From Conidiobolus incongruus B7586 (taxonomy: Eukaryota > Entomophthoromycota > Entomophthoromycetes > Entomophthorales > Conidiobolaceae): 17,912 nt of DNA. The translations under genes were made by a program, and so were the position numbers. The notes beneath the pieces were generated by a model. The model saw only the letters and a program-made list of their open reading frames with translations. It did no database searches and was not told the DNA's origin. The stretch covers positions 1 to 17,912 of the forward strand of contig JNEM01010520.1 of assembly GCA_000697335.1 (NCBI GenBank), given 5' to 3'. This document shows, one piece after another, positions 10,457 through 17,912 of the stretch (positions within the stretch are counted from its first letter, which is position 1; each line of letters opens with the position of its first letter).

Positions 10457-11410
10457 TGTAAGCATGGTGGTAAATACCAATATAGTGCAGAGGAAGACTT
10501 AATATAGAAGTAGTGTGACATGGAATGTGGTATTATAATGTGGCTGTAGTGTGCAAATGTAAACAAAGTTTAATTAAGCTTTGAACTGGGATGAGTCACT
10601 GATATATTAAGATTTATATTAGGTAGTGCCAATATACTTGTCGCATCCTGTTCCTTTGGATAAACAAGATTAAGGAACCAGTCCTGTGAATCATCACAAG
10701 GACACACATTGCACAGCCACATCCCTGCAAACTCTTAAAATACCTTTAAATATACTAGTAGCTTCTATCATAGAAGCTTGATTTTGGTTTATATTCAAAA
10801 TTCACAACTCTAATACCAACTATCCTCTCCTATATTTAATACTTCCAAATGTAATCCCTCTACCTTAGTGTTACTTAAATCACCCACCAATTTATCACTA
10901 GTCATACCATACTACTCACTTATCTGAATAATAAAATCTATTTTGCTATAATTTCTTTTCTTATTTAGCTTTACTCACTATTATATAATTTTATAATATG
11001 TCTCTCATTTGTTCTAATCTCCCTAATTTACAGTTAATCCCATATGATGAACCTAATCAGATGGCCATTGCAACCCAACTGGTCCTCATGGCCCCTAGAG
11101 TTGTAGATCACATAGTCACTTATATCTCCAACCATCATGGCAAAATATTAGAGCTGGCATTGATACCCCTAGCTAATCTTGTTACAATACTGTAATATTA
11201 ACAGGATGTAGTTTTAATCTTAGAAATAGTGAAAAAAAATAAGAAATAGTAAGAATTGAGAGGAAAAAAAAGAGAAACCTAATTTATTAAATAATTCAAT
11301 ATTGCTTATACAATTAATTTAGCTATAAAAGTATAAATTAATCATATAATTTATAGTTAATTGAATTATATGAAAATATATGTAAAATTTACAAAACTAG
11401 TCTCTTAACA
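10457..11410. mobile_element. LTR (family L1), right copy, with nested solo LTR
   Basis: Direct repeat of the LTR at 3202-3600, starting TGTAAG and ending CTTAACA. Its length is 954 bp because a 548-bp LTR of another family plus a 5-bp target duplication interrupts it; without these it would be about 401 bp. The left flank is AATAG and the right flank TATTT. The remaining half of Tc1-like copy 2 begins right after it. Differences from the left LTR are mostly transitions and are denser in the right half. Confidence 0.85.
10639..11186. mobile_element. solo LTR of a second family (L2), 548 bp
   Basis: A fossil solo LTR starting TGTCGC and ending GTTACA (TG...CA), flanked by perfect ATACT duplications (10634-10638 and 11187-11191). 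The host LTR reads continuously across the point when compared with its sister at 3202-3600. It is richer in G+C than its surroundings and shows no heavy AT decay, so it looks younger than the L1 LTRs or comes from a family that escaped the decay. It contains a perfect 19-bp palindrome at 10760-10778 and a 7-bp inverted repeat (GTTCCTT/AAGGAAC) at 10650-10678. A TATA-like run lies at about 10981-10997. No internal retrotransposon region is present. Confidence 0.85.
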
Positions 11411-11774
11411 TATTTTTACTATAAAGTTAATTAATATATAGGTAAATTTTTTACAGAAGGATTTAAGTATAATAATATTAATTATGATAATTTAAAATAG
11501 TATTTAAATATTATATATAGTTTAATAAAAGAAAAAAGAGATAAATAACTTTTTGCTTTATATATTCTTTTAAAATATAACTTATCCTAGTTAAAATATA
11601 AATTTTGATATATTAGCCAATAATATATTAAATATAATTAAACATAATCTAATATAATCAGGTAATATAATTTAATTATATACCTTAGTTTATATTATTT
11701 TGGTTAAGAATTATATAAGTTACAAGTAAATATATATGTGATTTTTATTTTATAACTCTTTTTTTAAGTTAGTG
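11411..11774 (-). mobile_element. Tc1-like transposon copy 2, right portion
   Basis: Continues the interrupted element of 2166-3201. TATTTTTACTATAAAG at 11411 corresponds to 1777-1793 of copy 1, and the alignment runs to the terminal repeat ending AGTTAGTG at 11774, followed by TA (11775-11776). An inner direct repeat is near 11575-11590 and the outer one near 11750. The two pieces together are about 1.4 kb, a little shorter than intact copies, reflecting deletions. Confidence 0.8.
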
Positions 11775-11776
11775 TA

Positions 11777-12248
11777 TATATAGTTTGAAAATATTAAATA
11801 CCCTATATATTATATATATATAATTAATTTTTCAAAACTTACCATATGATTGAAAAATCAAAAATGAAAAATATTTGCCATTTTTTCCTTTCCAAACTAT
11901 TATTTTCAATAAAGTAAATTCATTATAAAATCAGAAAATTGAGATGAAATCAATAAAACCCAATTAAATATGACTATTCAGTTTATTCCTGAAAATACTA
12001 ATTTGAAGCTAATTATCCAAAATGTATTAAGTACTACCTGATTTATTGGCATTTTAATAGTACATCAGTAATATAACTTGTTTATATTTACAATGGAAAT
12101 AATTTGAAGATATTATTTAAGCTGAAAAGGTGAACCAGAAATAATATTTAAATTTTGAAAGATGAGATTACTGATTCGTTTCAGGGAAAGAATTTTGATT
12201 CATCTTGGACCAGTTATGAACTTATATTATCATTAACCTAATTGAACT
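11777..12248. other. intergenic DNA upstream of a small relic gene
   Basis: Moderately AT-rich and non-coding. It becomes less AT-rich towards 12240, where the relic gene starts, and may include its old promoter or an upstream exon. No clear open frame was found. Confidence 0.5.
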
Positions 12249-12520
12249 ATGAAATTCACTGTTTATTTGTCGCCACTGTCTTTACATTAGTTTTCAAAGG
12301 TTCTTAACACCACTGCTACGATAGTACACAAATTGATGCTGTCATTGATGCCAAGGTTCAGGATAATATTGACATATCTGCGGATTTGGATATTTTTCAC
12401 GAAGAATGCACTCGTAGAGACTATGGTAGACACGATTACTACCGTTGTATCACTGCATTAGCTGACCTTGATATTGACGCGGTCATTAACTTGAGTGATC
12501 TTGGACATATCAAGATTTAA
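12249..12520 (+). pseudogene. small secreted-protein-like gene, apparently broken
   Basis: A GC-richer patch (about 40%) inside AT-rich DNA. From 12308 to the stop at 12518-12520 one frame is open for 70 codons, without an ATG, and reads like real protein: acidic, with IDAVIDAKVQDNIDIS, three Cys (HHCYD, EECTRRD, YYRCITA) and the end LGHIKI. Just upstream in the same frame a TAA lies at 12305-12307, preceded by hydrophobic FVATVFTLVF. The ATG at 12249 starts MKFTV in a different frame and meets a stop after 14 codons. Together this suggests a short signal peptide and a mature protein of about 70-75 residues, now split by one frameshift and one stop. An intron is an alternative, but I see no convincing donor. 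I recognise no family. Confidence 0.5.
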
Positions 12521-13700
12521 TTAATAAATATTTTAATATCAAATTAAGTTAAAATTAATATCCCGACACGATATTCAATATCATCTTATTTTTTTGTGTT
12601 ATTTTTTTAACGTTAGGATTTTATCATTACATTTGGAATTATCTGTTAGTGAAGATTATAAAATTAAATTGATTTTCATTTTTTATCCTGAAATAAATGA
12701 TTATTGTTGAATATTCACTATAATATTAATTCAAGAGCAATGTTTTTTTAAAAATGTAAATTTAATATCAGTTTTTATTGAAGTAATATTAGTAAATTAA
12801 TTGATATTTAAGCTATCTAATTATTTAAAAAATCATAAAAGTATTTCACAGATGATGAATACAGGACATAGAGCCTGAAAAATAGTAGCAGTGCTATTTT
12901 CATCTAAATATGAGTATAAAAATTAAACTATCTGTGTCAAAATTTAATATATCTACAACTTTATTAATTTGCAATAATTTATCAATCATTACAATTTTGA
13001 ATTTTAAATTAATTTTAAGAAGATCCGTTATAATTTACTATAGGATTAGATAATCAGTACCATTTTCTTTTTTTATAATTTTTAAACCATAATATATTGA
13101 AGCATAATTAATGATATAATATTTAAATTTTTAATTATTTTTAGACAATTAATTTATATGAAATTGATAATTTAAATTATACTTTGTTAAAATTTAATTA
13201 TAATTTTTTTTATTGAACATTAATTTCAATATGATAACTCATAATATTATATTTTATAAACTTAAATACTGAAATTCCAATTGCAATATCTCATACTCAA
13301 CTGAATATTAATATGATAAAGTTATTGGATATTAAATATTAAGAAATACAGCAGTATTAAAAAATTATCATGAAATTTATAATCATTTTTCGATCTGGCT
13401 GAAAGAGCATTTCCATAAGTTTTCTTGGATAAAACCTTAAGGAATATTGAAATACATTTAAAGTCAGAATCATAATTATTAAATAAAACATTAATTATTG
13501 TTAATGCTATAAAAGATTAATTGATGAGTATATAATTAAACTATACATTTTAATCAAATATAAAGTTTAGTACCAAGGAATTTAATTGACTTTTGACATC
13601 AATAGATATATTTCAATTTAGAAATTAGCATTAGATTTGTGATATAAATTGTTTGAAATTTTATAAGGTTTTTAAGTGATAATTCAATTTCTCCAAAGTA
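12521..13700. other. AT-rich intergenic DNA before GMC gene B
   Basis: Non-coding. A short hairpin (AAAATAG and CTATTTT arms) lies around 12879-12901, and a small GC-richer patch without an open frame around 13388-13440. No transposon ends or RNA genes are recognised. Confidence 0.55.
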
Positions 13701-13703
13701 GTC

Positions 13704-13725
13704 TATAAAGATTTCAACTTGATCA
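13704..13725 (+). promoter_or_regulatory. TATA box and ACTTGATCA core of GMC gene B
   Basis: TATAAAG at 13704 is followed by ACTTGATCA at 13717-13725, 17 bp before the ATG at 13742. Gene A has the same two elements in the same order. Transcription would start almost at the start codon. Confidence 0.5.
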
Positions 13726-13741
13726 TAGCTCTTTAAATAAA

Positions 13742-15529
13742 ATGTATTCTTTAATTTTCAGTTTAATATTTATTAATTGTTACATTTTCCAATTATTAGC
13801 TAAAGATGTATATGATTACATCGTTGTTGGAGCTGGTGCCACAGGGTCTATAGTAGCTACAGAATTAGCTAGGAAAGGCTTCAATACTTTATTAATTGAA
13901 GCTGGCAAGGATTATTTACATCCCAACATCACTACACCTGCTTTTTACTTAAATGCTCTTGAAACTAAGCAAATCCAGTGGAGTTTCTGGGTCAAGCACT
14001 ACGATGAAAAAACTGGACTTAGACAGAAAGTTCTCTACCCTAGGGCTTCGGGTCTAGGAGGCTCAACCCTTCATAATAATTTGATTCATGTCTATCCCAA
14101 CTCAAGGGATTTTGAAGAGATGGTGGAATTGACTGGTGATACCTCTTGGGGTGAGCCCAACTTTCGTAGGTATTTAAACACTATTTTACTGCACAGTTTC
14201 AATCCAAAAGATATAGAAAGTGATCGTAGATGGCTACCTCTTTCTAGTCTTAACATAACCCGAGTGTTTGATTCAGATCCCAAGCTTTCAAGTCTGTCTA
14301 AATTAATTTTAGGACCCTATAAAAAGAAGATTTTAGGATATGATCCAAATGGCTACGACATTAACGGAAACCTAAACACTGACAAAGAGTCCGAATTTTT
14401 ACCAACTGCAAATATTGACGATTTCACAAAGCAATATCCGTTTAGAAGAGGTATCGCAGAATATCTGAAAACTCGTCGTAGAGATCCTAATTTGACTATT
14501 TGGACAAATACTCTTGTTACAAAAATTATTTTCAATGAAAAAACTGCAACTGGTGTCCAATATGCTAAAGGGGAGCATTTGTATCGCGCTAGCCCTATTG
14601 CAAAGAATCAGAACAAATCTCTACCCAAATTGAGATCAGCGTATGCAAGGAATGAAGTCATTATCTCTGCAGGAACTTTTAACTCGCCTCAATTGGCCAT
14701 GTTGTCTGGAATAGGTGATAAAGATGAATTAGAATCTTTGGGAATTACCCTAAGGGCCCACCTTCCAGGAGTTGGTAAGAATCTACATGATAGGTATGAA
14801 GTATCAGTCAATTTTGAATTAGATAAAGATATAAAGCTTCTTGAGGGATGTCAGTTTAAACCAGACCGTTCAGACCCTTGCTTTGCAAAGTACCTTGACA
14901 ACGGCACGGGCCCTTACACATTTAACGGTTTGCTCACAGGGAAAACTATTAAATCTAATCCAAAATTGACTGAGCCAGATATTTTTATTTTCAATTTCCC
15001 CCTCTACTTCACTGGTTACTATCCTGGAACTCCTGCTCAAGCCGCTTCCACACATAAAGTATTTACATTTCAAAATCTCAAAGCACATGGTTACAATCGG
15101 GCAGGTATTCTGAAATTGAAATCAAAAGACCCTCGAGATACTCCTTATATCAATTTCAGATACTTTGAACAAGGCGCAGATAAAGATCTTAAAGCGATCA
15201 TTAAAGGAATTCGTGATATTCGTCAAACTATGGCTAAGATTAAACTTAACTATAGAGAAATCCTCCCAGGTGCCGATGTACAATCTGATGCTGAGTTGGA
15301 AGACTATATTATCAAAACTTCATGGGGCCATCACGCTGCAGGAACTATGAAAATTGGCAAGGACAACGATCCCAACGCTGTACTGGACGGGAATTTCAGA
15401 GTTCGTGGTGTGAAGAATTTAAGAGTGGTCGATCTTTCAGTTATGCCAAATTTACCAGGTTATTTTCCTGTACTTTTCCTTTATTTGTTAGGAATGAAAG
15501 CTGCTGAAGCTATTGCTAATAATGCTTAA
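13742..15529 (+). CDS. secreted GMC-family FAD oxidoreductase, paralogue B
   Basis: A 595-residue, single-exon paralogue of gene A, about 70% identical by eye with almost no gaps. The signal peptide is about 1-20 (cleavage after LLA), so it is probably exported. GAGATG at 30-35 binds FAD. The first GMC signature is at 102-112 (ASGLGGSTLHN) and the second at 311-325 (GTFNSPQLAMLSGIG). The catalytic His is 531 (WGHHAAGT). The partner position 44 residues on is Phe575, as in gene A, where the family normally has His or Asn. The EGC/DPC cysteines are kept. Codons (GGA, TTT, ATA, CCA, AGG) are more relaxed than in gene A, suggesting lower expression or a different history. It is transcribed divergently from gene A, 5.5 kb away. 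The role is probably extracellular oxidation of an unknown alcohol or sugar. Confidence 0.93.
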   Translation: MYSLIFSLIFINCYIFQLLAKDVYDYIVVGAGATGSIVATELARKGFNTLLIEAGKDYLHPNITTPAFYLNALETKQIQWSFWVKHYDEKTGLRQKVLYPRASGLGGSTLHNNLIHVYPNSRDFEEMVELTGDTSWGEPNFRRYLNTILLHSFNPKDIESDRRWLPLSSLNITRVFDSDPKLSSLSKLILGPYKKKILGYDPNGYDINGNLNTDKESEFLPTANIDDFTKQYPFRRGIAEYLKTRRRDPNLTIWTNTLVTKIIFNEKTATGVQYAKGEHLYRASPIAKNQNKSLPKLRSAYARNEVIISAGTFNSPQLAMLSGIGDKDELESLGITLRAHLPGVGKNLHDRYEVSVNFELDKDIKLLEGCQFKPDRSDPCFAKYLDNGTGPYTFNGLLTGKTIKSNPKLTEPDIFIFNFPLYFTGYYPGTPAQAASTHKVFTFQNLKAHGYNRAGILKLKSKDPRDTPYINFRYFEQGADKDLKAIIKGIRDIRQTMAKIKLNYREILPGADVQSDAELEDYIIKTSWGHHAAGTMKIGKDNDPNAVLDGNFRVRGVKNLRVVDLSVMPNLPGYFPVLFLYLLGMKAAEAIANNA

Positions 15530-15838
15530 ATTTGTATTTCTTTCAAAAACTAATTTATTACTATTTTGATTAATATTATGATTTTTATTAAGATAACTTT
15601 ATTGTTTAAGTTATTGATTGTTTTCCTAATTACATTCACAATTTAGTGGAGTTAAAGTATAACCAACTTTAAAAGGAAGTTAAAATTTCTGAAATAAATA
15701 CTAATTAAATACTGAACCTAATTTATTTTCAATTTATAAAAATTTTTCACAATGGTACAACCAAAGCCTAATAATAATCCTTTAAGAAATATTGTGTTAT
15801 TTCATTTTAAGAAAACATATAAACTATCTGAGTCATGT
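15530..15838. other. 3' flank of GMC gene B
   Basis: AT-rich non-coding DNA. One AATAAA occurs at 15693-15698, about 165 bp after the stop codon, and is a possible polyadenylation signal, though weak evidence in this composition. The L1 LTR fossil starts at 15839. Confidence 0.5.
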
Positions 15839-15990
15839 TGTAAATATAGTGGTAACAAAACCAATATAGGGTAGAGGAAGACTTAATATATAATGTGGCT
15901 TGTAACATGGTATTGATAATGTGGTGGGATGATGTAAATGTAAACAAAGTTTAATTAAGCTTCATAAACAAATGTATCAACACTAATATA

Positions 15991-17562
15991 CACTAACCTG
16001 CAAAAGTGAGTTATAAAATCAAAAATATATATATTTTAATTAATAACTAAAACAATTGTATATATTAGATTACTTGAAACTATAATATATAATTAAGGTA
16101 TATTATTTAATAATAAATAAATATATTTAAATATATTTAGTAAACTATTAGCAAAAATATTAACCTTTAATATTTAACCAAGGTGAGTTATAAATTTACA
16201 GGTTTTTAAGATAAGGGGATATATTTAACAATATATAACCATATCTTTTTTCTTTCTTTGCTATTATTTTATATAATATTTTACAAATATACTAAATTCT
16301 TTTTATTAGTATTATTATATTTAAATCCCTCTCTAAAAAAATCTACTTGTATATTAATTAACTTTATAAAAAAGGTAAATTAACTTGTGATATTGTTAGA
16401 ATTACTAGTGTTAACTAGTTTACTATAGTTAAAGTTGTTAAAAATAACAATAAAGAAACATTTAAACTTAAACTTAAATGTATTAAAATTATAAATGAAT
16501 ATGATAAGAAGTATATTTATAGGTTAGTTAATACAAGTAAATATAATACTACTATAGAAATATAATAGGAACTATAAAATTATATAAAAATATTAGTTAA
16601 CACTAATATTATTATATGTGTTTTAAATTAATATAGATACCACTTACACTTTAAGAAAAAACACCCCTAATTAAAAAAATCCTACTATAAAACTAGGTAA
16701 GAGTTTAAATGTCACCACTAATATTAAATTAAAACTGATTAGAGTAAGGTTATTTAGTTTAATGAAACAAAAATATACTTTAGTAAATCTAATAAAAAAG
16801 CTAGATATTTTAAAAAAGATATAGAATTACTTTATAACTATCATGTTAATTTTATCTAAAAGTATAATAATAGGTTAATTATTGTTTAAGGATATATATT
16901 GTCTTTAAGTGTAAAGTATCTGTATAAAGTTAATAGGGGAATTAATATTAAAATGTACTAAAGTATTCTAAACAATAAATTAAAAAAACTATTAAATAAT
17001 ATAGGTTAAACAAATCTAATGTTATTTTCTAGTAAGATAATACCTTTTGTTATACTATAGCTTATATTATTAAATAGCTTAAAAATAACAAGATAATAGT
17101 TATAAAGTAGCCTTTTTAATTTTTTAATTTTAATCTAATTAAACACTTTTAGGATTAGTTAAAAAAAGCTATTAAAGCTTTCCCCCCAATAAAAAATTTA
17201 GATCAACTTTAAAAATATATTTAAAAAGTATAAAATAAAATTAACCTTTTTTAGTGTAAGAAGTTAATTGATTCTATACCACACAAACTTAAAAAAGTTA
17301 GAAAAGCTAAAGGTAGATATACTAGGTTTTAATTTTTTTTTATCACCAAAAACCTGTAAATTTATAACTTATCTTAGGTAAAATTTAAAGGTTTATATTT
17401 TAACCAATTAATAACTAAATATTATCATTTAATGATATATATAACTAATAAATATAATAGATTTTAATTATTTAATTTAGGTTTATTTTATTAAATATTA
17501 ATCAAGTTATTAGTAAAAATATAAGTGTTTTTGATTTTATAACTCACTTTTGCAGGTTAGTG
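15991..17562 (+). mobile_element. Tc1-like DNA transposon copy 3, inserted in an LTR
   Basis: A 1,572-bp copy of the family at 593-2161 in the opposite orientation. Its termini are the best preserved in the window: CACTAACCTGCAAAAGTGAG at 15991 and its exact reverse complement ending at 17562, a perfect match for about 35 bp and similar to about 58 bp. TA duplications are at 15989-15990 and 17563-17564. Core repeats GTGAGTTATAAA lie at 16006 and 16183 on the left, and at 17536-17547 and 17361-17372 on the right, 177 and 175 bp apart. The LTR resumes directly after the right TA. Confidence 0.9.
16335..17332 (+). pseudogene. Tc1-family transposase, copy 3 (inactive)
   Basis: The plus-strand relic follows the same order as copy 1: a helix-turn-helix region (LTCDIVRITSVN near 16380), FNET (16761), DNT (Asp codon 17036-17038), NLIKHF (17141), and a terminal GRYTRF with its stop at 17330-17332. 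Two of the three catalytic acids are lost: the first Asp reads Asn and the Glu reads Lys, both G-to-A changes, while the middle Asp remains. The spacing of the last two sites is still 35 codons. Many stops replace Trp and Gln codons, and at least one frameshift lies between the first two motifs. The start is uncertain. Confidence 0.8.
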
Positions 17563-17811
17563 TATTAGGTTTTATATTAGGTAATGCTAATATACTATTA
17601 TACTGTTAGAGAATAGTTTTGATTTTATAAAATGATAGAAAAATTAAAAAATAATAAAAATTAAGAAAAAAGAAATATTTAGTTTATTAAATAATTCAAT
17701 ATTATTTGAATAATTAATTTATCTTTAAAAATATAAACTAATTTTATTATACTTGAAATATAATATAAAGATAGAATTCATAGTTTTAAGAATTAATCTT
17801 TTAATATATGT

Positions 17812-17912
17812 AAAAATATTATTATTTATAAATATTATTAAAAATAATTTATATATTTTTAAAATAATGATTATTAAATTAAAAATAAACCATATATAGA
17901 TAAAAAATATAA
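17812..17912. other. AT-rich DNA at the window edge
   Basis: Only A/T-rich sequence with no open frame or recognisable repeat. Confidence 0.6.

Larger units (their letters stand above)
15839..17806. mobile_element. LTR (family L1), third copy, split by a Tc1-like element
   Basis: A diverged solo copy of the LTR at 3202-3600. It starts TGTAAATATAGTGG and its end aligns with the CTTAACA end of the family at 17806. The flanks CATGT (15834-15838) and TATGT (17807-17811) differ by one transition, so this copy sits in its own 5-bp target duplication. Without the nested 1.57-kb transposon it would be about 394 bp. It is clearly older than the other two L1 LTRs, with many transitions relative to them. 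No internal retrotransposon sequence is attached. Confidence 0.8.

Noticed and set aside
10998-11195. 65-codon open frame in the L2 solo LTR
   Set aside because: It runs out through the LTR end into flanking DNA. A gene start inside an LTR is known for Ty1, but this is a solo fossil, so I do not call a gene.
10644-11208. CATCCTGTT and AACAGGATG as terminal inverted repeats
   Set aside because: The right member lies outside the target duplication, in the host LTR. TG...CA ends with ATACT duplications explain the insertion better.
3202-11410. Simple full-length LTR retrotransposon
   Set aside because: LTRs and the outer 5-bp duplication fit, but no gag or pol, primer-binding site or purine tract is seen in either orientation, and the inner AATAG pair is unexplained. 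It is kept as the alternative, not the main call.
12249-12330. Intron joining the MKFTV start to the downstream open stretch
   Set aside because: A TTCTTAAC branch-like string and an AG are present, but no convincing GT donor is found in the right place. It is left as an alternative.
14092-15507. Minor open frames on both strands inside GMC gene B
   Set aside because: They are shadows of the GMC reading frame with no independent support.
1-17912. tRNA genes, rRNA, CRISPR arrays, replication origins
   Set aside because: I found no T-loop motif with a matching acceptor stem, no rRNA-like tract and no regularly spaced short repeats. Origins cannot be told from the general AT-richness.

Overview
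The window is very AT-rich nuclear DNA of a eukaryote, most likely a fungus. Two complete, intronless, secreted FAD oxidoreductase genes of the GMC family stand out as islands of higher GC in intergenic DNA that is roughly four-fifths A+T. Tc1/mariner DNA transposons and solo LTRs lie around them, most of them decayed by C-to-T and G-to-A changes in a pattern like repeat-induced point mutation. AT-rich early-diverging fungi (Entomophthoromycotina, Conidiobolus sensu lato) would fit, but this guess rests on composition and general resemblance, not on a search.

Layout. 1-590: AT-rich DNA without recognisable content. 593-2161: a Tc1-like transposon (copy 1). About 2166-3201 and 11411-11774: the two halves of a second copy of the same family, split by inserted DNA. 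That inserted DNA is bounded by two direct copies of a ~400-bp LTR (3202-3600 and 10457-11410; the second holds a 548-bp solo LTR of another family at 10639-11186). Between the LTRs lie 6.86 kb of non-retroviral DNA: a mariner relic (about 4023-5565) and GMC gene A (6451-8247, minus strand). 11775-13741: AT-rich DNA with a broken small secreted-protein gene (12249-12520). 13742-15529: GMC gene B, plus strand, divergent from gene A. 15839-17806: a third copy of the 400-bp LTR, split by a third Tc1-like copy (15991-17562).

The most interesting structure is the LTR pair around gene A. The outer flanks form a perfect 5-bp target duplication (TATTT ... TATTT), and the inner flanks form a second one (AATAG ... 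AATAG). Two LTR insertions have exchanged flanks. This is what is expected if a circular or tandemly repeated DNA of about 7.3 kb, carrying GMC gene A and one LTR, entered an LTR already sitting in the Tc1 element by LTR-to-LTR recombination. The segment has no visible primer-binding site, polypurine tract, gag or pol, which argues against an ordinary LTR retrotransposon.

The two GMC proteins are about 70% identical by eye. Both keep the FAD-binding motif and the first catalytic His, but both have Phe where the family's second catalytic His or Asn normally sits. They share a promoter core (TATA box plus ACTWGATCA) close to the start codon and look like expressed, exported members of a lineage-specific oxidase or dehydrogenase family.
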